DNA of 7,061 nucleotides from Actinomycetes bacterium (GCA_023417775.1 JAEZEJ010000050.1:1-7061), one strand, 5' to 3'. Shown: positions 1-6,042, counted from the stretch's first letter. Translations and numbers: made by a program. Notes: generated from the sequence alone by a model not told the origin.

Positions 1-30
1 AGCCCCGCCCGCGCCGGCCGGCGCCGGGCT
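1..30 (-). terminator. GC-rich hairpin downstream of hsp20, possible terminator
   Basis: Bases 11-24 form a perfect 14-base palindrome, GCGCCGGCCGGCGC. It is flanked by AGCCC at 1-5 and GGGCT at 26-30, which can pair around it. The element lies about 75 bases past the hsp20 stop codon on the minus strand. No T tract is visible, as is common for actinobacterial hairpin terminators. It sits at the window edge, so the gene on its far side is unknown and it could equally serve a convergent neighbour. The rest of 31-103 holds nothing I can identify. Confidence 0.35.
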
Positions 31-103
31 ATCTTGCCCCGCGCGGCGCCGGCGGTGGCGACGGAGATCGCTGCCCCGTCGCGCACTGACGCGTCGCCGG
101 ATC

Positions 104-559
104 TCACTCCAGCGCGTCGCCCGCAGATCCCTCGGAGATCGCGATGCGAGTGGGCTCGGTGCCCGCGTAGACGCCCGCGACCCGGATGCTCAGCACACCC
201 CTGTCGTAGGACGCGCTCACGGCATCGGGGCCGACATGCGAGGGGAGCGTGAACGTCCGCTCGAACTGGCCGTAGCGGATCTCGCGGATGCTGCGCCCCT
301 CGGTGGCCTCGCCGCGCTCGTCGCGCCGCTCGCCGCGCACCACGAGGCGGTTCTGCGTGACCTCGACCGTGACATCCGAGCCGATGTCGATGCCGGGGAC
401 CTCCAGTCGGACGATGACGTCGTCGCCATCGCGGTGCGACTCGGCGGCGGGCATGAAGTCGGTGCGGACGGACTCCGGTCCCGCGGCCGACCCGAAGGTC
501 GAGCGCATCAGGGTGTCGAAGGGGTCACGGCGGGTGAACAGGGAAAGAGTGGTCGACAT
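104..559 (-). CDS. hsp20: Hsp20/alpha-crystallin family small heat-shock protein
   Basis: This is a 151-residue ATP-independent holdase chaperone of the cytoplasm, expected to bind unfolding proteins and hand them to DnaK/ClpB. The N-terminal arm (residues 1-33, MSTTLSLFTRRDPFD) is followed by the alpha-crystallin domain at about 34-128. Family landmarks seen are the VRLEVPGID strand, FERTFTLP at 99-106 and the hallmark DRGVLSIRV at 119-127. The C-terminal IAI at 139-141 fits the IxI/V motif used for oligomer assembly. The start was chosen at the ATG at 559 because AAGGAGG (minus strand, 564-570) stands just ahead of it. An in-frame ATG 30 bases upstream would add a non-homologous MGTGPDEGGP. 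The gene has its own promoter with a HAIR-like operator, consistent with HspR control. Length and domain order are normal for the family. Confidence 0.95.
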   Translation of the reverse strand: MSTTLSLFTRRDPFDTLMRSTFGSAAGPESVRTDFMPAAESHRDGDDVIVRLEVPGIDIGSDVTVEVTQNRLVVRGERRDERGEATEGRSIREIRYGQFERTFTLPSHVGPDAVSASYDRGVLSIRVAGVYAGTEPTRIAISEGSAGDALE

Positions 560-600
560 AGGTCCTCCTTCATCAGGTCCGGTCCCCATGACCGGTACGA

Positions 601-621
601 GTTGAGTCTAGGAGGCTCAAC
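601..621. promoter_or_regulatory. HAIR-like operator (HspR-associated inverted repeat)
   Basis: GTTGAGT at 601-607 and GCTCAAC at 615-621 flank a 7-base spacer. The known HAIR consensus bound by the HspR repressor in actinobacteria is CTTGAGT-N7-ACTCAAG. The first arm matches at 6 of 7 bases and the second at 5 of 7, with exactly the right spacing. The changes at the outer ends (C to G, G to C) are compensatory and keep the symmetry. It overlaps the predicted hsp20 -10 element, where a repressor would block polymerase. A second small palindrome, TTGATTCAA at 626-634, overlaps the -35. That HspR is the binder is an inference, because no hspR gene is in this window. Confidence 0.7.
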
Positions 622-634
622 TTTCTTGATTCAA
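605..634 (-). promoter_or_regulatory. Predicted housekeeping-sigma promoter of hsp20
   Basis: On the minus strand TTGAAT (634-629) and TAGACT (610-605) are separated by 18 bases. They resemble TTGACA and TATAAT closely enough for a principal-sigma promoter. Transcription would begin near base 598, giving a leader of about 40 bases with the strong ribosome binding site at its end. The -10 hexamer lies inside the inverted repeat described separately. Confidence 0.6.
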
Positions 635-660
635 CCCGTTCGCTCAGGGCGAAAGGCGTC

Positions 661-1206
661 TCAGACACCGGCGGCGCGCGCGATCCGGCCGTAGTCGTCA
701 GCGAGACTCTCCCGGCTCGCGTGGGCGTTCAAGCCGCTGGGATTGGGAGCGATCCACAGCTCGGCACCGGCGATCGGGTCGGGCTGGCGGCCGGCCTGGG
801 CGTTGCGGTCGGCGAAGGCCTGCCGATAGGCCGTCACCCCGAGCACGGCGACCACCCGCGGTCGTCGCTCGGCCACCAGCGCATCCAGCCGGTGCCGGCC
901 CTCGACCAGCTCCTCCGTGGTGAGATCGTCGGCCCGCGCCGACGCCCGAGCCACCAGATTGGTGATGCCGACGCCTCGCGCCTGCAGTTGCGCGGAGGCG
1001 TCCGCGGGATCGATCGAGTCGATCAGGCCCGCATCCCGGAGCGCGGGATAGAAGCGATTGCCCCGTCGTGCGAAGTGCAGGCCGGTGGCCGCGCTCACGA
1101 GCCCTGGATTGATGCCCACGAACAGCAGCCGCAGGTCATCGGGCATCACATCGGGGATGGTCCGCCCGGCGAAGGACGCCAGCTCATCGCGCGTCCACGA
1201 GGTCAC
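661..1206 (-). CDS. mug: Mismatch-specific uracil-DNA glycosylase (Mug/TDG family)
   Basis: This 181-residue enzyme removes uracil, and in characterised family members also ethenocytosine, opposite guanine, starting base-excision repair. The Mug catalytic motif GINPG is at 31-35, with Asn33 at the position of the catalytic Asn18 of E. coli Mug. The conserved run TGLHFARRGNRFYPAL (41-56) follows, then GVGITNLVARASARADDL (78-95) and the second active-site/DNA-intercalation motif NPSGLN (155-160). Length is close to the roughly 170-residue family norm. The start is a GTG at 1206 overlapping the msrA stop in GTGA. No clear Shine-Dalgarno precedes it, which fits translation coupled to msrA. The RTIPDV segment just ahead of the first core strand matches where family members begin. 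Confidence 0.93.
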   Translation of the reverse strand: MTSWTRDELASFAGRTIPDVMPDDLRLLFVGINPGLVSAATGLHFARRGNRFYPALRDAGLIDSIDPADASAQLQARGVGITNLVARASARADDLTTEELVEGRHRLDALVAERRPRVVAVLGVTAYRQAFADRNAQAGRQPDPIAGAELWIAPNPSGLNAHASRESLADDYGRIARAAGV

Positions 1207-1838
1207 GCGTACTGCACGCCCGTCGCATGCAGCGGGCAGTAGCCGAAGGGATTCTTCACCAGATACTGCTGGTGCCCCTCCTCGGCGTAGTAGTACTCGT
1301 CGAGGGGCTTGATCTGCGTGGTGATCTCGCCGTAGCCGTGCGCCGTCATCTGCCGCTGATAGGCCTCCTTGGATGCCTCGGCCTCGCGCTGCTGCTCCGG
1401 TGTGGTGGTAAGGATGATCGAGCGGTACTGACTGCCGCGGTCGTTGCCCTGGCGCATGCCCTGGGTGGGGTCGTGGTTCTCCCAGAACACCTTGAGCAGC
1501 TGCGCATAGCTGACGACCGAGGGGTCGAACACCACCCGTACGACCTCGGCATGCCCGGTCTGTCCGGTGCAGACCTCCTCATAGGTGGGATTCGGCGTGA
1601 TGCCTCCGGCATAGCCGACCGAGGTGGACCACACGCCCGGCTGCTCCCAGAAGGTCTTCTCCTCGCCCCAGAAGCATCCGAGACCGAAGACCGCGATCTC
1701 ATAGCCCTCCGGGCCGTCGGTCTCGATCGGGTTCCCGGTGACGAGGTGACGGTCGCCGACCGCGAACGGGCGCTGGGCTCGTCCGGGCAGGGCGCTCTCG
1801 GCGGTGGGCAGGGTGGACTTGTCGCGGCCGAAGATCAT
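1203..1838 (-). CDS. msrA: Peptide-methionine (S)-S-oxide reductase MsrA
   Basis: This 211-residue cytoplasmic repair enzyme reduces the S-epimer of methionine sulfoxide, free or in proteins, with electrons from thioredoxin. The catalytic motif GCFWGEE places the nucleophilic Cys at residue 55. Other family landmarks are VGYAGG (74-79), GHAEVVRVVFDP (95-106), the NHDPTQGMRQGNDRGSQYRS block (121-140) and the C-terminal NPFGYCPLHATGVQY. Cys201 in the C-terminal block is the likely resolving cysteine; Cys90 is the only other one. The first 50 or so residues (MIFGRDKSTLPTAESALPGR...) are an N-terminal extension typical of longer MsrA forms. The start was placed at the ATG at 1838 because AGGTGGTG lies 5 bases upstream. 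The reading frame continues open to 1958, but that upstream part has no family similarity. The stop overlaps the mug start by 4 bases. Confidence 0.95.
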   Translation of the reverse strand: MIFGRDKSTLPTAESALPGRAQRPFAVGDRHLVTGNPIETDGPEGYEIAVFGLGCFWGEEKTFWEQPGVWSTSVGYAGGITPNPTYEEVCTGQTGHAEVVRVVFDPSVVSYAQLLKVFWENHDPTQGMRQGNDRGSQYRSIILTTTPEQQREAEASKEAYQRQMTAHGYGEITTQIKPLDEYYYAEEGHQQYLVKNPFGYCPLHATGVQYA

Positions 1839-1862
1839 GCCGTCACCACCTGAAGAAGAAGC

Positions 1863-1868
1863 ACAGTA
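1863..1868 (-). promoter_or_regulatory. Possible -10 element ahead of msrA
   Basis: TACTGT on the minus strand fits TAnnnT and would start transcription near 1856, giving an msrA leader of about 18 bases that contains the AGGTGGTG ribosome binding site. I see no convincing -35 at the expected distance, so msrA may instead be read through from the deaminase gene. Confidence 0.25.
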
Positions 1869-1901
1869 GGCCGGTGCCGGCATGATGTGGTGCTGGCTGT
1901 T

Positions 1902-1918
1902 CGCTCGCTGCGCTCGCT
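1902..1918. repeat. Short tandem repeat CGCTCGCT x2 in the deaminase-msrA gap
   Basis: CGCTCGCT occurs at 1902-1909 and again at 1911-1918, separated by one G. It lies in the 144-base non-coding gap between the deaminase and msrA. I recall similar GCTCGCTGCGCTCGC strings between genes of other high-GC actinobacteria, so it may be a dispersed intergenic word. That recollection is unverified. Confidence 0.4.
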
Positions 1919-1945
1919 CATGCGGGGTGGTCCTCTCCTCGGGAA

Positions 1946-1967
1946 TCGAAGGCTCCAAGAGTTTCGA
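1946..1967 (-). terminator. Imperfect hairpin after the deaminase gene
   Basis: TCGAA (1946-1950) pairs with TTCGA (1963-1967), and CTC (1953-1955) pairs with GAG (1959-1961) around a 3-base loop, with a small asymmetric bulge between. It begins about 16 bases past the deaminase stop on the minus strand. It is weak, has no T tract and may only slow rather than stop transcription into msrA. Confidence 0.25.
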
Positions 1968-1982
1968 GTCTACGCGCGGGGG

Positions 1983-2492
1983 CTACCCCTCGGCGTCGCC
2001 CGCGATGCCGTGCATCCGCGCGTGCAGTGCTCGGACCTGCGGTCCGAGTTCTTCGACCGGGCCGAGGGCCGGAACATGCGGGGCCACCTGGGCGATGGGC
2101 AGCGGGGCCACGGGTCCGGCCGGAATGCCCCACTCGCGATGCCATCGCATCAGCTGTGCGCTGCTGGTGGCGAAGACGATGGTGCTCAGCCCGACCCACG
2201 CGTGGGCCGCACTGCACATCGGGCAGTGTTCGCCCGAGGTGTAGACGGTGCTGGCGGCTCGCTGTTCCGGGGCGAGATGCGTCGCGGCCCACCGGGCGAT
2301 CTCGAACTCGGGATGGCGGGTGTGGTCGCCTCCCTTGACCCGATTGCGGTCCTCGAAGACCACCGTGCCGGCCGGATCGACGAGCACCGAGCCGAAGGGC
2401 TCGTCCCCGTCGTCGAGCGCCTCGGCGGCGAGCTCGACGCAGCGCCTCAGATGATCGAGATCGGTCGGGGTGATCGCCGCGCCGTCAGCCAT
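1983..2492 (-). CDS. Zinc-dependent nucleoside/nucleobase deaminase (CDA fold)
   Basis: This 169-residue protein of the cytidine/deoxycytidylate deaminase superfamily hydrolytically removes an amino group from a purine or pyrimidine base. The zinc site is clear: H60-P-E62 supplies one ligand and the proton-shuttling glutamate, and C90-P-M-C93 supplies the two cysteine ligands. The N-terminal EPFGSVLVDPAGTVV (31-45) is the conserved first strand pair of the fold. The segment AHAWVGLSTIVFATSSAQLMRWHREWG (96-122) recalls actinobacterial proteins annotated only as nucleoside deaminase. The sequence alone does not settle guanine, cytosine, adenosine or tRNA adenosine as substrate. The chosen ATG at 2492 has GGAGG only one base ahead of it, too close to act as a ribosome binding site, but TACCGT sits 6 bases upstream, so the message is probably leaderless. 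Confidence 0.88.
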   Translation of the reverse strand: MADGAAITPTDLDHLRRCVELAAEALDDGDEPFGSVLVDPAGTVVFEDRNRVKGGDHTRHPEFEIARWAATHLAPEQRAASTVYTSGEHCPMCSAAHAWVGLSTIVFATSSAQLMRWHREWGIPAGPVAPLPIAQVAPHVPALGPVEELGPQVRALHARMHGIAGDAEG

Positions 2493-2498
2493 GCCTCC

Positions 2499-2504
2499 AC
2501 GGTA
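2499..2504 (-). promoter_or_regulatory. Predicted leaderless-promoter -10 for the deaminase gene
   Basis: TACCGT on the minus strand matches TAnnnT and is followed after 6 bases by the ATG at 2492, the spacing expected when transcription starts on the initiation codon. No good -35 is visible, which is common in actinobacterial promoters. Confidence 0.45.
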
Positions 2505-2528
2505 CCGAGCGGCGTCCGATGATCGCCG

Positions 2529-2534
2529 TAGGCT
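2529..2534 (+). promoter_or_regulatory. Predicted leaderless-promoter -10 for the AI-2E family gene
   Basis: TAGGCT matches TAnnnT and is followed after 7 bases by the GTG at 2542, again the spacing of a leaderless start. No clear -35 is visible. It supports the GTG over in-frame ATGs further upstream that would overlap the divergent deaminase gene. Confidence 0.45.
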
Positions 2535-2541
2535 CAGGGGT

Positions 2542-3657
2542 GTGAGCGCCGAAGATGCACGGCCCGGCGGCCGACGTTATGAAGTGCCCCTCGGGGTCGA
2601 GATCGCCACCGCGTGGTCGTGGCGCCTCATCGTCATCGGGGCGGGGATCTTCGCACTCGCCTGGGTGCTGGGCTTCCTGTCCGAGGTCACGATCCCCATC
2701 GCGGTAGGCCTGCTGCTGACCGCGCTGTCGGTGGGTGCGGTGGACGGGCTGACCCGGCGCAAGGTGCCGCGGATCCTCGCGACCTTCATCGTCGTCATCG
2801 GCATGCTGCTCGCTCTCAGCGGCCTGGTGACCCTGGTGGGGACCCAGCTGACCTCGCAGTTCGACGAGATGCGCGACTCCGTGGTCGAGGGCATCTCACA
2901 GGTTCAGGACTGGGCCAAGAACGGACCGTTGAACCTCAGCGACGCGCAGCTGTCGCAGTGGATCGAGCGGGTGCAGTCAGCGATCGCCTCCAGTGACTCC
3001 TCGGTCATCAACCAGGCCACGGAGGTCGGCACCCGGGTCACGCACTTCGTCGCGGGATTCTTCATCGCGATCTTCGCGGCCTTCTTCTTCCTCTACGACG
3101 GTGCCAGGATCTGGAACTGGGTCGTTCAGTTCTTCCCGCGGGGCGCGCGGAGCAAGGTGCGGTCCTCGGGTCGGGCGGCCTGGGGATCGCTCACCGCCTT
3201 CGTGCGGGCGACGGTCCTCGTCGCCCTCGCCGATGCGATCGGCATCGCCCTGGTCGCCGTCGTGCTCCAGGTCCCGCTGGCGCTCGCGATCGGCGTGCTG
3301 GTCTTCCTCGGCGCCTTCGTGCCGATCGTCGGCGCCCTCGTGTCGGGTCTGGTGGCGGTGCTCGTCGCTCTCGTGGCCCACGGGCCGGTGACCGCGCTGC
3401 TGATGCTGGGTGGCGTCATCGCCGTCCAGCAGATCGAGTCGCATGTCCTGCAGCCCTTCCTGATGGGGCACATCGTGGCGATCCATCCGCTGGCGATCAT
3501 CCTGGTCATCGCGAGCGGCATCGTGGTCGCGGGCATCGTCGGTGCTCTGCTGGCCGTCCCCTTCGCAGCCTGTGCGAACAGCGTCGTCAGACATCTCGCC
3601 GAGGGCGAACCACCGACGACGGACGGGGTCGTGGGGGACGAGGCGCAGCCCACCTGA
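2542..3657 (+). CDS. AI-2E family (former UPF0118) membrane transporter
   Basis: This 371-residue polytopic inner-membrane protein is of the family that includes TqsA/PerM. Hydrophobic stretches lie at about 27-47, 49-68, 77-101, 167-185, 217-242, 243-278, 282-296 and 315-345. A polar segment at about 103-166, rich in Q, S and D/E, separates the third from the fourth, as is typical for the family. The diagnostic QQIESHVLQPFLMG followed by IHPLAIILV is at about 296-323. Family members have been reported to export autoinducer-2, and some from halophiles to act as Na+(Li+)/H+ antiporters; the substrate here cannot be told from sequence. The GTG start at 2542 was chosen because upstream in-frame ATGs (2470, 2491) run into the divergent deaminase gene and add a charged, non-homologous stretch. 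The gene is followed by a strong hairpin, so it is probably transcribed alone. Confidence 0.88.
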   Translation: MSAEDARPGGRRYEVPLGVEIATAWSWRLIVIGAGIFALAWVLGFLSEVTIPIAVGLLLTALSVGAVDGLTRRKVPRILATFIVVIGMLLALSGLVTLVGTQLTSQFDEMRDSVVEGISQVQDWAKNGPLNLSDAQLSQWIERVQSAIASSDSSVINQATEVGTRVTHFVAGFFIAIFAAFFFLYDGARIWNWVVQFFPRGARSKVRSSGRAAWGSLTAFVRATVLVALADAIGIALVAVVLQVPLALAIGVLVFLGAFVPIVGALVSGLVAVLVALVAHGPVTALLMLGGVIAVQQIESHVLQPFLMGHIVAIHPLAIILVIASGIVVAGIVGALLAVPFAACANSVVRHLAEGEPPTTDGVVGDEAQPT

Positions 3658-3674
3658 CCTCCGTTCCGCCGCCC

Positions 3675-3703
3675 CCGGGGCTTCAGCGCGGCTGAAGCCC
3701 CGG
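3675..3703 (+). terminator. Perfect 13-bp hairpin terminator after the AI-2E family gene
   Basis: CCGGGGCTTCAGC (3675-3687) and GCTGAAGCCCCGG (3691-3703) are exact reverse complements around the 3-base loop GCG. The hairpin begins 17 bases past the stop codon. The following bases are TAAAG rather than a T tract, so it is an actinobacterial type of intrinsic terminator without a clear U tail. It insulates the ABC transporter operon from the gene upstream. Confidence 0.8.
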
Positions 3704-3724
3704 TAAAGCGATCCTGAGAGTTTC

Positions 3725-3733
3725 TGGTAATCT
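3725..3733 (+). promoter_or_regulatory. Predicted extended -10 promoter of the osmoprotectant ABC operon
   Basis: TGGTAATCT combines the extended -10 TGn with TAATCT, a close match to TATAAT. The -35 region at 3704-3711 is poor, consistent with an extended -10 promoter or one that needs an activator. Transcription would start near 3740, leaving a leader of about 95 bases before the GTG of the ATPase gene. The leader contains GGTCGACC (3742-3749) and the near-palindrome CTGTCGGCCGGCAG (3752-3765), but it matches no riboswitch class I can recognise. Confidence 0.55.
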
Positions 3734-3835
3734 CGTCCGTCGGTCGACCTTCTGTCGGCCGGCAGCGCAAGAACCGGCAGAGGCCTGTGCGAGACCGGGG
3801 GGATGAACCGCGGGCCGGAAGACGAGGCATCTGAC

Positions 3836-5077
3836 GTGGCATTGATCGAAGCAGAGCATCTCTACAAGGTGTTCGGCCGTGGCGCCAAGCGTGCGGTCGG
3901 GCGGCTGGAAGCGGGCGAATCCCGCGACGACCTGCGGGCCGATGGCATCACGGCCGCGGTCATCGACGCGAGCTTCACCGTCGAGCGCGGTGAGATCTTC
4001 GTCGCCATGGGCCTCTCGGGCTCGGGCAAGTCGACGCTCATCCGCATGGTCAACGGTCTCCTGACGCCCACGGCCGGTTCCATCCGGATCGACGGCGAGG
4101 ACATCAACGATCTCGACTCCTCGGGCCTGCGACGTGTCCGGCGCGAGAAGGTCAGCATGGTCTTCCAGCACTTCGCGCTGTTGCCGCACCGCACGGTCGG
4201 CGAGAACGCCGCCTACGGGCTCAAGCTGCGCGGCATGAACCGTGCCGAGCGCGAGCGGCGTGCCGATGAGGCTCTCGGCATGGTCGGCCTCGGAGGCTGG
4301 GGCGGCTCGATGCCCGATGAGCTCTCCGGCGGCATGCGTCAGCGGGTCGGCCTGGCTCGCGCCCTGGCCGCCGGTACCGAGATCCTGTTGATGGACGAGG
4401 CGTTCAGCGCCCTCGACCCGCTCATCCGCCGCGAGATGCAGGACCAGCTCCTGGAGCTGCAGTCCGATCTCGACAAGACGATCGTGTTCATCACCCACGA
4501 CCTCAACGAGTCCATGCGCCTCGGCGACCGGATCGCCATGCTGCGCGACGGTCGCGTCGAGCAGGTCGGGTCGTCGGAGGAGATCCTCAACAACCCGGCC
4601 AACGACTATGTCGCGCAGTTCATCCAGGACGTCGACCGCACCCGCGTGCTGACCGCGTCCTCGGTGATGGAGCGCCCCGTGGCGGTCCTCGGACTCGAGC
4701 AGGGGCCGCGAACGGCCCACAAGCTCATGCGTGAGCACCAGATCTCCTCGCTCATGGTCGTCGACCGGCAGCGCAATCTGAAGGGCGCGGTCCTGGAGAA
4801 GGACGTCGCCGCGGCGGTGGAGCGCGGACAGGACAGCCTCGACGGGCTGATGTTCCCGGCCGTGACCGTGGCGCCCGATGTCGCGGTGGCCGACCTATTC
4901 GGCGCCTCGGCCGAGAGCGCGGCACCGCTCGCCGTCGTGGAGGGGAGCCGCCTGGTCGGCGTCATCCCCCGAGTCACCCTGCTGAGCGCCCTCGGAGCGG
5001 TCGGCGGACAGGACGACGGAGTGCTCGGAACCCATGGCATCGGCTCCACCGCCCATCTCGAGGAGGCGACCTCATGA
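3836..5077 (+). CDS. proV: Glycine betaine/proline-type ABC importer, ATPase subunit with CBS domains
   Basis: This 413-residue cytoplasmic ATPase powers osmoprotectant uptake. Motifs in order are Walker A GLSGSGKST (59-67), Q-loop Gln111 in VFQHFALLPHRT, ABC signature LSGGMRQR (163-170), Walker B ILLMDEA (183-189) and switch His221 in FITHDL. The insertion GRLEAGESRDDLRADGITAAVIDASF before Walker A is characteristic of ProV/OpuAA proteins. Residues of about 274-389 form a CBS pair (TAHKLMREHQISSLMVVD, then PLAVVEGSRLVGVIPRVTLL). In OpuA-type transporters this domain senses ionic strength or cyclic-di-AMP; here that is an inference. The tail after the CBS pair is short. The GTG at 3836 was preferred over the in-frame ATG at 3803 because homologues begin at ALIEAEHLYKVFG and a GACGAGG ribosome binding site lies 8 bases upstream. 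It overlaps the permease gene by ATGA. Confidence 0.93.
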   Translation: MALIEAEHLYKVFGRGAKRAVGRLEAGESRDDLRADGITAAVIDASFTVERGEIFVAMGLSGSGKSTLIRMVNGLLTPTAGSIRIDGEDINDLDSSGLRRVRREKVSMVFQHFALLPHRTVGENAAYGLKLRGMNRAERERRADEALGMVGLGGWGGSMPDELSGGMRQRVGLARALAAGTEILLMDEAFSALDPLIRREMQDQLLELQSDLDKTIVFITHDLNESMRLGDRIAMLRDGRVEQVGSSEEILNNPANDYVAQFIQDVDRTRVLTASSVMERPVAVLGLEQGPRTAHKLMREHQISSLMVVDRQRNLKGAVLEKDVAAAVERGQDSLDGLMFPAVTVAPDVAVADLFGASAESAAPLAVVEGSRLVGVIPRVTLLSALGAVGGQDDGVLGTHGIGSTAHLEEATS

Positions 5078-6042
5078 GCGCGCTGCGCACGATGGAGACG
5101 GTCGAGTGGGGGATCCCCCGTATCCCCCTCGGCGGCTGGATCGAAGACATCATCAACTGGGTGAAGAGCACGTTCCGGTGGTTCTTCAATTTCATCGCCG
5201 ACGTCATCGAGGCGGCCGTCAACGGGTTGACCGATCTTCTCCAGTGGCCGCCGGTCCTGGTGACGATCGTGATCCTGGCGGCGATCGCCTGGCTGGTGCG
5301 TGACTGGAAGCTCGCCCTCGGTTCGGTCGTGGGCCTGCTGTTCATCGTCAGCGTCGACCAGTGGGACAACGCGATGGCGACGCTGTCCCTGGTACTCGTC
5401 GCGGCGCTGGTGGCCCTCGTCATCGGCATCCCGCTGGGCATCCTGTCGGCCCGGTCGGAGACCGTCAGTCGCGTCGTGCGGCCGGTACTCGACCTGATGC
5501 AGACCATGCCGGCCTTCGTCTGGCTCATCCCGACGGTCATGCTCTTCGGTCTCGGGGTTCCCGCCGGCACCGTCGCGACGATCGTCTTCGCGCTGCCCCC
5601 CGGGGTCCGCCTCACCGAGCTGGGCATCCGTCAGGTCGACGCCGAGGTGGTCGAGGCCGGACAGGCCTTCGGCGGCACGCCCCGGCAGATCCTGGGCGGT
5701 ATCCAGATGCCGCTGGCGATGCCCACCATCATGGCCGGTGTCAACCAGGTGATCATGCTGGCGCTGTCCATGGCCGTCATCGCGGGCATGGTCGGCGGTG
5801 CGGGCCTCGGCGGAGCCGTCATCACCGCGATCCAGCGGTTCAACGTCGGCCTCGGATTCGAGGCCGGTCTGTCCGTCGTGGTGCTGGCGATCCTGCTGGA
5901 CCGGGTCACCGCCGCCGCCGGTGCCGGTGGCTTGGGCCGCTTCAAGGGCCGCCGCCGGTCGCGTCAGGACAAGGACGCCCGGCAGCAGTCGGCCGAGTCC
6001 GGCGACAAGTCGGTCGGCGTGCACATCGCCAACGGCCCCTGA
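5074..6042 (+). CDS. proW: Glycine betaine/proline-type ABC importer, permease subunit
   Basis: This 322-residue integral membrane subunit forms, as a homodimer, the translocation path for the osmoprotectant importer. The N-terminus carries a tryptophan/phenylalanine-rich amphipathic segment (22-55, including WVKSTFRWFFNF), usual in OpuAB/ProW. Membrane segments follow at about 60-75, 80-94, 103-123, 140-160, 164-178 and 222-242, with another near 262-279. DLMQTMPAFVWLIPTVMLFGLG (140-161) is a family hallmark. The cytoplasmic EAA coupling loop that docks on the ATPase is EAGQAFGG...GGIQMPLA (194-215). The C-terminal tail from 288 is basic and then polar and looks unstructured. The start ATG overlaps the ATPase stop by 4 bases and has AGGAGG (5061-5066) 7 bases ahead, so translation is coupled and well initiated. 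Confidence 0.95.
   Translation: MSALRTMETVEWGIPRIPLGGWIEDIINWVKSTFRWFFNFIADVIEAAVNGLTDLLQWPPVLVTIVILAAIAWLVRDWKLALGSVVGLLFIVSVDQWDNAMATLSLVLVAALVALVIGIPLGILSARSETVSRVVRPVLDLMQTMPAFVWLIPTVMLFGLGVPAGTVATIVFALPPGVRLTELGIRQVDAEVVEAGQAFGGTPRQILGGIQMPLAMPTIMAGVNQVIMLALSMAVIAGMVGGAGLGGAVITAIQRFNVGLGFEAGLSVVVLAILLDRVTAAAGAGGLGRFKGRRRSRQDKDARQQSAESGDKSVGVHIANGP

Noticed and set aside
639..653. Hairpin TTCGC-TCAGG-GCGAA just past the mug stop codon
   Set aside because: The stem is only 5 bp with no T tract, which is too weak to call a terminator.
1839..1958. Forty-codon N-terminal extension of MsrA
   Set aside because: It has no family similarity and covers the repeat and hairpin gap, while AGGTGGTG stands at the right distance from the ATG at 1838.
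3738..3835. Known riboswitch (cyclic-di-AMP ydaO, SAM or glycine type) ahead of the ABC operon
   Set aside because: Isolated strings such as GGGGGGATGAACC are loosely reminiscent, but the ordered conserved blocks of those classes are not present.
3683..4738. Open frame of 351 codons on the minus strand opposite the ATPase gene
   Set aside because: It is antisense to conserved ABC motifs, spans the terminator and promoter region, and has no recognisable domain.
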